From Symbiodinium natans (Eukaryota > Sar > Dinophyceae > Suessiales > Symbiodiniaceae), in assembly GCA_905221605.1 (NCBI GenBank), contig CAJNDS010002357.1:1-64000 (forward strand): a DNA stretch of 64,000 nt. The letters are read 5' to 3'. The notes beneath the pieces were generated by a model. The model was given only the letters and a program-made list of their open reading frames with translations, had not been told where the DNA came from and searched no databases. A program made the position numbers and the translations under genes. Of this stretch, positions 34,380 to 45,424 are shown in pieces (position 1 is the first letter of the stretch; each line of letters opens with the position of its first letter).

Positions 34380-34568
34380 GGTTTTTGCACTGTCTTGGAC
34401 TTGGCATGCATGATTGCGCCACTTGAAATTCTCAACAGTCTCCGGCAAGAAGTATATCATCCGACATATCAAGTGCTAGCTTACGACATAGACTGCATTG
34501 TTGAAGCTGGCACTGTCAAACGACTGTTGCAATGTCCTCATCGAGCTCTTCGTCCCGCAGGGCTTTGA
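34380..34568 (+). CDS. Predicted exon, unknown protein
   Basis: In the plus frame downstream of the degenerate repeat: CTVLDLACMIAPLEILNSLR, QEVYHPTYQVLAYDIDCIVE, AGTVKRLLQCPHRAL, to a TGA stop at 34568. The composition is convincing, but boundaries are unknown. Confidence 0.35.
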   Translation, partial: GFCTVLDLACMIAPLEILNSLRQEVYHPTYQVLAYDIDCIVEAGTVKRLLQCPHRALRPAGL

Positions 34569-34810
34569 TGACACACAGCATGCGCAAATCCGTGAGGTGC
34601 TCCTGCACGTGGGCAGCTCAGAGTAGGAGGCATTTAGTCGGTGGTGCCTTTAAAAGTTAGGGCCAGGGCTGTTGCACGCAAAAATCCAACCTGATGGGGG
34701 CTACGAACGCGAACGCAGACTACCAACGTAACCGCAGCGATGCGCGACATGCACGACTCGAGATCCGATCTGCTGTGCGCTATCTAGCTAGCTATCTATT
34801 CTGAATATAC

Positions 34811-34935
34811 ATGTTTATCTCACTCTCTCTGGTTCTCTCTATCTCCTTCTCTGGCTCTCTTTGTCTCTGTCTGTTTCTCCCTTCTCTGTCTATTTGTAAT
34901 GTCTTTCTCAGTTGTTCTCTATATCTTTCACCTCC
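34811..34935. repeat. CT-rich low-complexity tract
   Basis: Repeated CTCTCT, TCTCTGT and TTCTCT words; no perfect unit. Confidence 0.7.
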
Positions 34936-35569
34936 TCTGTTTTCAACGGTGCCAATGACATGTGTCTTCCTTTTCCAGATGGCATGTAGAGTGCACGCTC
35001 GTGAGTGAGACAGTCCAAGACCGGGGCCCTTGCCTCGTAGGACGCACGTATGTTGTCGAACAATACTGGAGGGGCGGCGGGAGCCTTCGCCACAGGCGGC
35101 TGCGAAACCAAGGCGTTGAAGCTCACCGTCTCTTCGACCACCTGACACTATACGACCTTCGACGCCCCTTTCCATGAGACATCGAGTCAAGACAAGAATC
35201 AGAAGGAGTGCCGTTGGGAGAAACCCCTGGCTTGCAAAGAGTGGAGCAAAACCTAGCAGCTTTGGAGACTCTTTCCACCAACCGGTGGCCCGGCCATCTG
35301 CCGCTGGCTGGTGCCCTAAATCGGAAGGCCCAAACAGGACATCATACTGTCAAAGCTTGTGAAGCTTTGACAGGATGTGGAACCTAGTCACACACACACA
35401 AACCGAACGACCGAACGACCGAACGACCTACACCAGTCTTCGCGCAAAAAAAGACCTGTGGGGCTATCCGGTCTTTCAATCATTGATCCCTATTTGACTT
35501 TGTTGGTCCCTCTCCCCCCCACGTCAGGGATTTTGAACTTGCGTCGTCTTTGCGGCAAATCGGTGGATC

Positions 35570-36118
35570 TTGGGCGATACGCATGGTGATCCTAAATCCC
35601 CAAACAGCACGCCGCCTCTGACTCCTGAACATCAAGACAAGGCTGCTACGCCTGCTTTCTTCAACAGACATGGATACAAAACCCCAGAGCTCAAAACCGA
35701 ACTCAAAACAGCTCGCGGCTCCTTCAGAGTTGTTTGCTGTTCCACGCTCATGGTGGAGAGCCTCGGAGCATCATGCTTTCAGGGGTTCGAAGGTGGGGGG
35801 AGCCGAAACCCTGAACGAGAAGGAGTGAGCAAAAACATTCAAAACCCCCGGCAAGACAAACGGCTCAAAGGGAAAAAGGATGAGCCTAGAGCTGCGAGAA
35901 TTCATGCAAGCGCCAGGGAACTAGCTTTCGGGAAAAACGTCGTTCTATCGCTGGGATCATACTTCACAGCGCTAGGAGATCACAGTGTGGCTCGCAGGTT
36001 CCGCACGCAACTGGGAATGGCATGCGGCGTTCTCTCGCCGCCGAGTCTTGGAGCTTCGGTTGGTGAGCGGCTCCCTTTTGCACCTGAACCTTCAACCCCT
36101 TCCATTGAGCCGAACTAA
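35570..36118 (+). CDS. Long open frame, uncertain
   Basis: The frame is open for 182 codons from an ATG: GDTHGDPKSPNSTPPLTPEH (polar, proline-rich), later ARELAFGKNVVLSLGSYFTA and HSVARRFRTQLGMACGVL. The length exceeds most open frames here. The opposite strand is open at 35964-36236 (SAVEQVTSGRRATARVMALA), so antisense coding cannot be excluded. No family was recognised. Confidence 0.3.
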   Translation: MGDTHGDPKSPNSTPPLTPEHQDKAATPAFFNRHGYKTPELKTELKTARGSFRVVCCSTLMVESLGASCFQGFEGGGSRNPEREGVSKNIQNPRQDKRLKGKKDEPRAARIHASARELAFGKNVVLSLGSYFTALGDHSVARRFRTQLGMACGVLSPPSLGASVGERLPFAPEPSTPSIEPN

Positions 36119-36236
36119 AGCTGGGCCCTACGAACACATAGGTCACGCTGGTTCCTGTAGAAGGGCTTGCCAATGCCATCACCCTTGCAGTGGCTCGTCG
36201 GCCTGATGTCACTTGCTCCACCGCAGACTTCCACAC

Positions 36237-36275
36237 AACCCTAAACCCTAAGCCTAAACCCTAAACCCTAATCCC
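36237..36275. repeat. CCCTAAA tract
   Basis: Five units with variants. It ends 13 nt before the acceptor CATATCAG at 36288. Confidence 0.9.
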
Positions 36276-36288
36276 TTTGGCATATCAG

Positions 36289-37112
36289 GTCCACCTCACT
36301 GGAGCCAAGGAGCTCAGAGCAGCTTTCCAATCTTGAGAAGGATGGGCGCATGTCCGAGGTGTGGAGAGCTGGCGAACCCTGACTTTTCAGGGCACTGGGT
36401 AGAAGCTGTGGAGGAGGTGTGGGGATACTGCTCGATTGCATTGGAGGCCGTGGTGCATGGCTGTGATTTTGCCTTTCGTGCTGAGGTTCTGACCTTGGTC
36501 AGGACTTTGAAGACCTGGGAAGTCTTATCTGGCACAGGCCAAGCAAGGTTAAAGCAGGAACTGGACTCCGTGAGAACACGCAAAACGGCAAAGACAAAGT
36601 GTGGACCGACACCTATGCACAAAAGGCTCTGTCGGAGGCCAACTGATCTGCGCTACCTCTTGCTATTCGCAGTGGCGAAACGATTGGACACTGCCGGTTT
36701 GAGAGCTCTTCTGAAAGTCCAATGCCCATGCAGCCCCATTATTTTGATAAAGTCCGAGGTGCTGCTTCGTCCAGTTCCTGAAGTACTGGAAGCACCGATT
36801 CTGGTTCCTGGAGCGCTTCCTCTCCAGGCGCAGGTGAAGTGTCGGAAGATCTGCTCAAGAATGAACTTTGACGGCCCCGTTTTGCTCAACAGTCCCATCC
36901 CCTGGCCTTGCCATCCTTACACTTGGATGCACATTTCTGGATCAGGTCATCATCGGCAGGCAAGAAGAAGGCAGCCACTCGGAACACCTGTGAGCGAATA
37001 TGAGCGAACGCTGGCGTTGCACATGGTAGCTGATGTGCAAGCGCTACGGATTGAGGCTCCCGTAAATAGACACTCCAGTGGCCCGCCAGAACCGTTCCTG
37101 TCTACGGCATAA
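36289..37112 (+). CDS. Long (274-codon) open exon, unknown protein
   Basis: From the acceptor CATATCAG the plus frame stays open to TAA at 37112, the longest uninterrupted plausible coding segment in the window. It reads PHWSQGAQSSFPILRRMGA, CPRCGELANPDFSGHWVEAV (a CPRC pair), EVWGYCSIALEAVVHGCDFA, LTLVRTLKTWEVLSGTGQAR and AVAKRLDTAGLRALLKVQCP. The C-terminal third is proline/arginine-rich and may be non-coding read-through of an intron. The minus strand is also open in parts (MGLLSKTGPSKFILEQIFRH). The preceding CCCTAAA tract supports a plus-strand acceptor. The function is unknown. Confidence 0.42.
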
Positions 37113-37119
37113 CGGATCA

Positions 37120-38640
37120 GGGGGGGTTGATATGCGCTATTCCGATCCGCTGTACCCGACATCTAGCAGTTCATGGGATGTGCGAGGAGGTTTATGGGCT
37201 TCAAGAGGGGCTCCCTGGCATTTTCCCCCCGATCCTCAAAACACATTCAGATCTGCTAGGCTTATGTACGATGCATACCTGTGTGCTCCTCACGTGCGTC
37301 CTTAGTAACCTTAGCTTCTTTTTACAGGTATAGCTCTTTTGCAGCTATGCGGCCGCGCAAGAGAAGCGCTCCCTTGGCTCTAAGCCGCGGATCACGTGTT
37401 GTGTAGACCCTACTGCAGTTGACTGGGCTTCCCTTCGGTGCAAGTTGGATTGGTGTTATGACATTTTTGCCACCCCGCCCAGCAGCCCAAAGCTATACTG
37501 CAGGGTAGCAAGTCAGGGAAGCTGACGATTCAAAAGTATGAGCTGAATAGCAGAGCCATCCCAGGTCAATCATCCGCGACACCCGAAGCAATAAAAACCA
37601 TCATACCTCCACTCGTCCGGAAAACTAAGACCAAGAGTTCCTAAGAAAAGGTTGGCTCAGACGTTCTAGGACGCAAGACTCCGAGAGGATCCAGCTCCTA
37701 TTTGCTGCTGTTTGGCTATGGATCATGGGGCAGGCCAGGTATGTGCCGAATTTTCGAGTGGCAGAATAGCAGCCAACACCGCTGCAAAGCTAGGACGACA
37801 GTGTGGCAGGGGATCAGAGATGCAAAGCTAATTTCCAGCATGCAGCAGCATTCTGCTGTCTCCACCTTTGATGAGCGAAACCAAATGTCTCGACGTTGCG
37901 ACTCCAAATGATTAATTGCATACCTGCTCTGAGCTCGTTTGGGACTCTTGGGGTGTCACTATCTCACTACTCACATCCGCCAACTGCCCCCCCCCCCCCG
38001 GCACCGGTTTTTCTTGTCCGGTTTTCGGGATACTTCAAGGTTCCTTGTATAAATCGCCGCGCCAAGAGATGCCAATTCGTGGATGGGTCGGCCTGGCCTA
38101 GAGACCGGGAGGCTAAAACAGGCGGAGTGGGTGTGCAGCATGCAGGATCAGATGAGCACAGAGTGGCAGAGACCGGCTGGAGACCAAGACGGCTTACACT
38201 TCAAGGGGTTTCGGGCTCTTGTGTTCTTGTGTTCTTGTGCTCTTGTTCTTATGCAGCATTGGGGTCGTGGTTGCGCCCAGTAGTCAGAGTTGGCTCCAAG
38301 ACATGAGGCCTTCGTTTCTTCTTCGTACAGGGTTTCGGGTTCGCGGAGCTTGAGGATGCCATCTGCTACACCATTGTGCCCACTTCGCAAGAGCGCCGCC
38401 ACAAAAATCGCGAAGTTCGGACCCCAAATTGTATAGACATGCTAGGGGGTTCTTACGGTGGGAATAATCGGAAAGTTTGATGGGTGTTGCATCGCGCCGC
38501 ATGTAGATGGTGTGGGCGCAATCCCCGTTTTGAGTCGAAAGTGGGGTTTAGGACTTTGAGGGTCTGGCAGGCATAGCTTCAGAAACGGCTAAAGTCTCCG
38601 AAGTTAAACAGCCTGTCATGAGCAGCACGTGCTCAACCTG
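37120..38640. other. No gene recognised
   Basis: Contains a C-run at about 37987-37999 and a copy of the 'TTTTTGCCACCCCGCCCAGC' repeat at 37465-37486. Open frames at 37702-37907 are matched by open frames on the other strand. Confidence 0.4.
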
Positions 38641-38773
38641 GGCATATGCTGGCCGCAAGCAGACACCAAACACCAACTACAAGGGACTTGACTGAAGCCA
38701 ACTTCCTTAATTTGTGCTTATTGCCTATGGGCTCAGTTTGTTCTGAACCCCGAAACCTCAGCCGTGGCACCAC

Positions 38774-39130
38774 TCAGGCAGCTCGTCGACTACTTGCAGG
38801 AGCTCCCTTCCAAGCGCTTGGCTTAAGAACGTGGTTCCGATTCCAGCTTAAAACAGAATCAGAAGTGAAAGGAAGTGAAGGCATCAAAGTTATCATCAAA
38901 GTCTTGCAGTGTGAGCAGTGGTGAAACGGGGAGACTTCAGTTTTCTTGCACGTCAGGTTCCCCTGAGCTGCCCTCAAGATGCTGAGCTCGACTGCCCCCT
39001 CCCACCCCTGAATCTGTGCGAGCAGACGAGATGCCAAGGTGCAAGTTGGTTTTGGCTCGAAAGAATAACTTGCGATGTATCTTCGTTCAAAGAATTGGCT
39101 CTTGTCGCATTCCTCCTTCCTTCCTGACTG
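38774..39130 (-). CDS. Candidate exon, unknown protein
   Basis: The minus frame reads SYSFEPKPTCTLASRLLAQI, QGWEGAVELSILRAAQGNLT, then CKKTEVSPFHHCSHCKTLMI. Protein-like near the start, less so later; the end is probably intronic. No junctions were fixed. Confidence 0.28.
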   Translation of the reverse strand, partial: QSGRKEECDKSQFFERRYIASYSFEPKPTCTLASRLLAQIQGWEGAVELSILRAAQGNLTCKKTEVSPFHHCSHCKTLMITLMPSLPFTSDSVLSWNRNHVLKPSAWKGAPASSRRAA

Positions 39131-39446
39131 CCTGCCTTCCTTCCTCCTTTCGGGGTTCATATTCTGGGTGTTGAAGCCTCTCTAAATGGCAGTCTGTTCT
39201 TTAAAGCAAGCTGGCACGCTGTAAAAAGAAGGGGCGTTGGCAGAGGACCAGGGGGGCCTGAGCACCACCTTACAATAAATAGGGCAGCTGTACTGGCCAA
39301 TACCAATAACAAGTTTGGTGGTGTGTGTAGTTGGGACCATGTAGTTTTGCATGTGGCATTCTTCTTGAAGTGTACCAGCCCTGCCTAGCAGCGACCTTCT
39401 CTTCCTTCACACGCTCCCGGGCTCGATCCTGGGACCTTTCTGATGT

Positions 39447-39467
39447 GCAGGGGGGGGGGGGGGGGGT
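39447..39467. repeat. Poly-G run
   Basis: About 19 consecutive G residues. Confidence 0.95.
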
Positions 39468-39607
39468 TGACTTGATTTGAAGCCTTAAGAGCGCCGGCAA
39501 CTTGGACGTGTAGTTTCAGATCTTGCTACTCAAGGGGGTGCTTTCAGCACACACTGTGGAGAAGAATGTCCCTTATCAGCAATGAGGTTCCGGCCGTAGG
39601 GCTGCCT

Positions 39608-40039
39608 TCAAGCCACGATACAGAAGGCATGCTCAAGCTGGGGGCCCTCTAGGGTACAGTTGTTGAGTCGCAAGCATGCCGGGGCCCGGAATTTTTCAGG
39701 TACTGGTGGCAGCACGCTCGAAGGAAAAGGCTTAGGGTAATGGGCTAGGCATCCGAAAGCCCGATAATTTCCACGGAGTAGGGCAGCACTCTTCAACTGA
39801 TGCTCCCAGACCCATGCCCAAAAACCCGAAAACTAACTGACACTTAACGGTGCATCATGTGTAGCCATGTGAAGAAGTACAATTGTACCTCCTTCACACC
39901 AGAGCAGGTGCCGTTGGACATCAACAGCCGAGGCTGAGGCTGATCTGTGAAATTCATCAAGATCTCGGCAACGGAGCACTCGGGACCGTGTGGCTGTTGC
40001 ACGTTGCCACTGAAAGCAAAACTTCATGTTGACCGGCAA
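39608..40039 (-). CDS. Candidate two-exon segment, unknown protein
   Basis: Upstream part (about 39845-40039): VNMKFCFQWQRATATRSRVL, DEFHRSASASAVDVQRHLLW, CEGGTIVLLHMATHDAPL. Downstream part (about 39608-39796): AALLRGNYRAFGCLAHYPKP, FPSSVLPPVPEKFRAPACLR, LNNCTLEGPQLEHAF. Both are minus-strand and protein-like, in different frames. Unknown family. Confidence 0.33.
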
Positions 40040-40154
40040 TCTTATGTCACAATCGTCAAACTAAAGTCGCGCATGCGTTCTTTCATATTTGGTTCTTGCA
40101 CATGGGCTGCTAGCAAGATGCCCGTGGCTCTGGTGAATCGTTGTCGATGACCTC

Positions 40155-41589
40155 ATGCTGTCAAGCACTCTACTCGTGCAGAGTGCAGAGGATGCTTCAG
40201 CGCTATGCTCCACCCTTGGTAGGCATGGAATGCATCACTGTCCTTTGTGTAGAACTCCATCAGGTGGGCGTTGCAGCATGTCGGGTTGCCATTTCAACAG
40301 TACAAGGCTGATGTTTTCTGACCTGTCGCTTTGGGCTTGCGTGCCCTCAGAATCAACAAGGTGTCTGATGCAGCTACCTCGGGAAAAGGGTCTGATGTCA
40401 GCAGGGCTGCGGGGGGGGGGCACTGCACTTCACAACCTGGCAGTCAAGCCCTACAAGCAAGGCCCCCGGCAATGAAGTGGTCCACCTGCACTTCGGTGGC
40501 AGCCTCTGCACCGCCATTGTCGGTGGGTCGCTGCCCCAGCTTCAGAGATTTAAGCATCCTCAGTTCAGAGCTGGGGTGTCCCGTTAACCTATTCAGGCTT
40601 TTGTTCCGGAGCTTGCAGGTTTCTACCTCTCTGCATGCATCTTCTCGGACCGTTTCTACAGCAGGGGAAAGTGGCTTCAGTCCTGTCTAGGGTCGAGGAT
40701 GAAGCTACTACAGTGACTTCAGGAGGATCGATTGCGCAGACCACGCGGACCTACTCCGCTTGCTAAGCCTGAACAGGGGTATCGAGCTGAGGACTTGTGC
40801 ACGGAACCTCTGCAGATGCTTGCCATGTGGGCTCGAGCTCAGCCGGACGTGGGTGGAACTCTTGTTCGAAGTGCAATGCCCGGCATGAAGTCCAAGCACA
40901 TGTGCATGATATGTGCACAGCTGTGCCGCATCTTCACAACTTTAGCGCTTCCTTTGTGGACAAACTTTTTGGAGTACTTGCTTCCCGAGGCATTTCCACC
41001 TGGTGCCGCAGCATGCCGGTGCTTTAACCTCCAAGAACCTCCTGGATGCTTGTCTGTTCCTTCTCTGCCTTGCCGGGTTGGGGGCCACACTGCACATTGC
41101 ACAGGTTAGACGACATCGGGAGACTTCTACCTGCCAGTTCCGCCTGAAAGCTTCCCATGCCTCAGAGCTAGAGGGTGCGCAGTGCTCCAACGAATGCTTC
41201 AACTGACTTTGACAAACTCTCAGCTGCATCTTGGAACCTCTTTGAATCCTCTGCACGTTTGGACATCTCCAAGGATTACTCGAGTGATCCTAACTTACAA
41301 CTGCGTTTCTACTCAGACTGTTCTAGAAAGGTCGTGCTTGGAACACGTGAAATCGGATAGGTTGATCTAGTTTTGCCGGATGCAGTGCCTGGTTGCGCCA
41401 GTCGAACACACCCTCCTTGTCTTATATGAAGACGAAGGGCCGAGATATGTTCGACTCCGCTTGCTGGGCATGGAAGTGCCTGGGTGCATGGACGGGTTTT
41501 TTTCGCTGGGTCTGCAGTCCATTCGGAAGGCATATCCTTTGAGAAGTGACTTCTTTTGCTACACCGGCTGCCGTGAAGGACTTCCTTAA
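40155..41589 (+). CDS. Candidate multi-exon gene, unknown protein
   Basis: Plus-strand segments in order: about 40155-40400 (SAEDASALCSTLGRHGMHHC), 40560-40660 (GCPVNLFRLLFRSLQVSTSL), 40780-40990 (DLCTEPLQMLAMWARAQPDV, RIFTTLALPLWTNFLEYLLP), 41010-41105 (LLDACLFLLCLAGLGATLHI; hydrophobic, possible membrane helix), 41190-41355 (DFDKLSAASWNLFESSARLD, SSDPNLQLRFYSDCSRKVVL) and 41385-41589 (VEHTLLVLYEDEGPRYVRLR, LGLQSIRKAYPLRSDFFCYT). The stop TAA at 41589 may be the gene end, or an exon may splice on to 41670. Junctions were not individually verified. Confidence 0.4.
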
Positions 41590-41626
41590 GTTACGAAACC
41601 CGAAGCCCTTTTTGCCAGAGGACTCT

Positions 41627-41666
41627 CTAGACCCTAGACCCTAGACCCTAAACCCTAAACCCTAAA
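41627..41666. repeat. CCCTAAA/CCCTAGA tract abutting an acceptor
   Basis: Six units (three CCCTAGA-type, three CCCTAAA) ending in AAACAG, so the last unit nearly forms the acceptor of the exon at 41670. Confidence 0.9.
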
Positions 41667-41669
41667 CAG

Positions 41670-41752
41670 CAGTCCACACGTACACGCCAAAGCCCCGAAG
41701 CTGGGGTTGCGAAGCGGGAGACCCTTCTGGCATCTTCTGGCTGTTTCAGGAG
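41670..41752 (+). CDS. Predicted internal exon
   Basis: The acceptor TAAACAG and donor AG|GTACGC bound 83 nt, with reading QSTRTRQSPEAGVAKRETLL and ASSGCF. Basic and polar. It could belong to the plus-strand gene ending near 41589. Confidence 0.35.
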
Positions 41753-42119
41753 GTACGCAGAAACTGAGCTAAGTGAAACACACTTGGAGTTTGTAAACGC
41801 TTGGTTAGCACTGGGCTACACGGAATACATGTTCAATCGTAATGGAGTTCCACTTTCTGCATCGGCTTGACATCTTCCACACACCTGAAACTGCTGAAGA
41901 CGTAAGTAGCGCCAACACCACGAGAAGCCCAGCAAAAGCATCGCAAGGCCAAGATCCCTCACTCATTTGCTTTGCTCGTGCAAAAAGTATGCTAGCTGCA
42001 TGTAGGATGCAGGTTCACCAAGTTGGCATCCACATTGCCTCCAAGAAGTCCTTGGCAACATTCGATGCCAACAAGTACCACCTGCAGCCTGCGACCCATT
42101 CTCCACGGGCCCATGGGCC

Positions 42120-42300
42120 CTAGATCCTGAGCATGTGAATGTTGTGAGACCACGGAAGCCAAGTCGCGCTCTCCGTCCCGCTCCTGGCGATGACGATGTC
42201 GCTGCCGGGCGTGCCGTACTTCCTCCAGTCAAACAATGTTGCCGCACTCAGGGCGAACAACCTACATCCTCTGTGGTATTCGTCCATGTTAACAACCCCA
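42120..42300 (-). CDS. Predicted terminal exon, unknown protein
   Basis: The minus frame MDEYHRGCRLFALSAATLFD, WRKYGTPGSDIVIARSGTES, ATWLPWSHNIHML ends at TAG (42120). A neighbouring frame just upstream (about 42290-42390) reads SYLTGHIVQSWPMQVVAAFR, AFVEE, suggesting a preceding exon. Unrecognised. Confidence 0.4.
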
Positions 42301-42540
42301 CTTCCTCTACGAAAGCACGAAAAGCAGCAACCACTTGCATGGGCCATGACTGTACAATATGGCCTGTGAGGTAGCTCACAATTGAGATTCTTATGCCCGC
42401 AGGCGAGCAGAAACCAACCACAAATATTCTGGAAGGGAGCTGGCAAAAGAAGCATCCACGGTGTCTGGACCCTGCTGCAAGGCTACAAGTTTTGGCTTTA
42501 TATGAAGCCCTGTATAGCCCTGTGTTTTCCATCACAGAGT

Positions 42541-43300
42541 TTAGACTTCAAGCTCGTCATCCTTAGGAAGCGTGAGCGCGCCGAACGAGCTTAGCAAGTT
42601 CAGCGTCTTCCCAGGCTCCTGACTAGCACACGGCCAGAAGCCCACCACACGAAGAGGCGCATGGGCGACGGGTGCGGCACCTAAGGTTTGCTGCAACACA
42701 TCGAAGACTTGGGGTTGGTGGTTGGTAAAGGGACCCAACATCGTTGCGACCTCGCAATGTGTTCTCGTGGCACCTACCAGCCTACTTCCAAGGACGTTAG
42801 ACATGCAAACCTCAGCGTGACCGTATCGACCGGTCCGCGTCAGTCCAAGACAATCCCCAGGACGCGATGCTACATACATCCAACTTGTGGATGGCCACAA
42901 CTTACATTGGAGGTAGGCGTGCCCATGCATGTCTATGGCGGCCTTTGTAGACAGGGTGAAGTCCTTTGGGAAGAATGAGCATGCGATGCCTACTTCCAAG
43001 CCTGAACGGGAAGCCACCCGAAAGTCTGTGCGCGGAAGGACTGTTTCCGGGACCAGGCTTGGGGGTGTATCTTCGATTTTGGAACACATCTACGTTGGCT
43101 TCTCTTCGGTGCGTAAACATCATGCTTTGTGTGAATCGCGCGTGCTGGGATCGCCAGTGCAGCGGTGCTTGAAGTGAACTGTGACGCGAGAAGTGATGGC
43201 CTTTGTCTGACTGTAGTCAGGGCAGATAGTCGGATGGCGGCCTCGCCTTGCGTACCAAAGAGCTCATCACCCGCTGCTTTCGGGCACCCTGTGAGTGTGC
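42541..43300 (-). CDS. Predicted gene 3' part, unknown protein
   Basis: The terminal segment reads GPFTNHQPQVFDVLQQTLGA, APVAHAPLRVVGFWPCASQE, GKTLNLLSSFGALTLPKDDE, then LEV and stop at 42541 (acidic C-terminus). It is open without a break to about 43089. A further upstream segment at about 43190-43290 reads PKAAGDELFGTQGEAAIRLS. Unrecognised. Confidence 0.42.
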
Positions 43301-43785
43301 TATCTGGCATTTTGGCCTCTCGCCGGTGTCAAAAGTGAAGACTACAGAAGCATCCAGTCACAATGTGTCAGCTCGAGCAACCATCTTGTGGAGGTTCCGA
43401 CCGACAAAGTGATTGGGAGCTCCAACAATTCAGATGCACAGGTGTCCCTGTCCCACGCACTCGCCAAAATTGCACACGGATTCAGTACTGCACGGGAGCT
43501 ACGAGAGAGCGTGACTATCTGTGACTATGCTTCCACTGGCTGAAAAGGCACCCTACCACTCGCCAAGGAAAGACTCAACCTCAACCGAGCCCTCGTTAAG
43601 GCCAGAGTTGGCTCCACGTGATACGTTGATCCGAGTTGCACGAGTGTGCCAACTCTAGAATCTGCATTGTGCGGTCGATGGCGGCACCCGCCATTACGGA
43701 GGAGTAATACCTCGTTGTCGAGGTGTCACAGGAACACGAATCTTCCGAGTTTTTGGGGAGCTCATGTCACTCGTTAACTTGGCAC

Positions 43786-43905
43786 TCATGATGGAAAACC
43801 CTTCCTGGCAAAACCGACATGACCTCCTGAACCAACAAATCGTAAATCCTCCTCGAAGCTCAAGGCAGGATACACCGAGAGCTCAGGCGCATCGACAATG
43901 GTGAC
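43786..43905 (-). CDS. Predicted terminal exon, unknown protein
   Basis: The acceptor GGTACAG|GTC opens 39 codons in phase 0: VTIVDAPELSVYPALSFEED, LRFVGSGGHVGFARKGFPS, stop at 43786. A CCCTAAA/CCCTGAA tract starts 20 nt upstream on the transcript. A possible upstream exon of the same gene is 44131-44418. Confidence 0.5.
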   Translation of the reverse strand, partial: VTIVDAPELSVYPALSFEEDLRFVGSGGHVGFARKGFPS

Positions 43906-43925
43906 CTGTACCAAAGCACTGGCAT

Positions 43926-43966
43926 CCCTAAACCCTAAACCCTGAACCCTAAACCCTGAACCCTGC
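43926..43966. repeat. CCCTAAA/CCCTGAA tract
   Basis: Six units alternating between CCCTAAA and CCCTGAA. Confidence 0.9.
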
Positions 43967-44130
43967 GGACTGGTCATCTTCAACCTACCCGAAGACGGGG
44001 TGGAGCCCTGTGTTGACCCCCGGTTGCGGTAAGATGGGGCTGGCTTACTCGGGTGAGCCTGGGAGGTATGGTTTGTACACCGGGGCTTACCGTTAGCAAT
44101 TCAGACGCTCCAGTAAAAGAATTCAGCATC

Positions 44131-44418
44131 TCAGCTGCAGTGTGGCTCGGCCTTGATCACATCCCAGGCCAAGGAATCTCTGACAGGCCCTGAGCTCAGG
44201 AAGCTAGCCGCGCCGTTCGTATGGGCACAAAAGCGATCAAGCTCTGCAGTCTGACATCCAAACCTTGTGAAGGTCTTCCTAGGCGAGGCAGCCTGGGAAA
44301 TAATCAACGGAACATGCGCGAAACATGTCCTGGCACTAGACTCGCTATGAGGGCTGTCAAGCATGCAGCCACGGCGCCGTGATGAAACATCGCGTAGGTT
44401 AGCCACTGCATCGCCCAA
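44131..44418 (-). CDS. Candidate exon, unknown protein
   Basis: Open for 95 codons: GDAVANLRDVSSRRRGCMLD, SARTCFAHVPLIISQAASPR, FTRFGCQTAELDRFCAHTNG, SSGPVRDSLAWDVIKAEPH. Same strand as the terminal exon 43786-43905. The plus strand is open further right (44470-44670), with a PPTPTTSSTE-type polar reading. Confidence 0.4.
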   Translation of the reverse strand: MGDAVANLRDVSSRRRGCMLDSPHSESSARTCFAHVPLIISQAASPRKTFTRFGCQTAELDRFCAHTNGAASFLSSGPVRDSLAWDVIKAEPHCS

Positions 44419-44961
44419 GCGATCGCGCTCTTGTGCTCATCCGAATGGCCCCTCAGATTCTTCACCTCGGAGTTGCATAATCAGTTGAGCATGAACCATG
44501 GTCGCGAGCCTGTGTCGGAATCTGCCGGGACAGCCACCCGTTCCCAACGGGAACAGGTGTTGGTGGAACCCCCAACTCCTACAACCAGCTCCACTGAAGT
44601 TCTGGCAAGGCAACCACCTCATCCAAGGCCATTGATTCCGAAGGTTCGCTTCGAGCCAATCGCATCCTGAGCTCTTCTTGACGCGTTTAGGGAAGGAAAC
44701 TCAGGAAGTCTCTGTCACCTGTTTATCACCAAATGTACACAGTCTGCTTGCTGGAGACTTGACAGGCAGCAAGTCTGCACAGGCTCTTCTTGTCCTAGAG
44801 TTCGCAGGAATTACGTGCATTGATTTGCGTACCTGATGATTTGCATCTGCGGAGTTCCAACTCCTCGTAGGTAAGTCAAGGAGCATCTTTTTCCAGAGTG
44901 CCCCACCTGCCTGTAGACCATGGTCACAGAGGGGAATGAGAACTCAGACTTCAGTCATGAG

Positions 44962-45165
44962 TCATCTTGTCATCGGTCTGAGAATTTTACTCTGCGTGGT
45001 GCTCATGTTTAACACTGAAGCTGGGGCTGCAAGACACAGAAAAGAGACTTCAGCACGCCCATCTCCGCCTGGTATTCTTTGGGAACTTGCAAAGCCACCT
45101 TGAACTGGTCGCGGAAGCCCGGCATGCAGTCCTGACATGACTCGATACCCGAACTCACTCTCCAT
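44962..45165 (-). CDS. Candidate exon, unknown protein
   Basis: MESEFGYRVMSGLHAGLPRP, VQGGFASSQRIPGGDGRAEV, SFLCLAAPASVLNM, stop at 44962. It may begin further upstream. Unrecognised. Confidence 0.28.
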   Translation of the reverse strand: MESEFGYRVMSGLHAGLPRPVQGGFASSQRIPGGDGRAEVSFLCLAAPASVLNMSTTQSKILRPMTR

Positions 45166-45424
45166 CGTCAGGCACGAGAGTCAGAGGCAAGTGGGAAATG
45201 TGTGAATTGAATTGGTCAGAGTACGTTGAAGAAGACTGAACACTCACGGAGAAAAGTGAGCGTGAAAGTGTATGCTGCTGGCTGTTTCTTCTTGCCTGTG
45301 TGATCACTTCACGCTTTATCTGCATCGTGCGTGAGACTGACCATCGGGTGGAGCCTGGTGAACTTCTCGTTGCTGCATTCTCGTCGCTGGGGAGTTTGTT
45401 GTGGAATCGACGACGTTAATGTCT

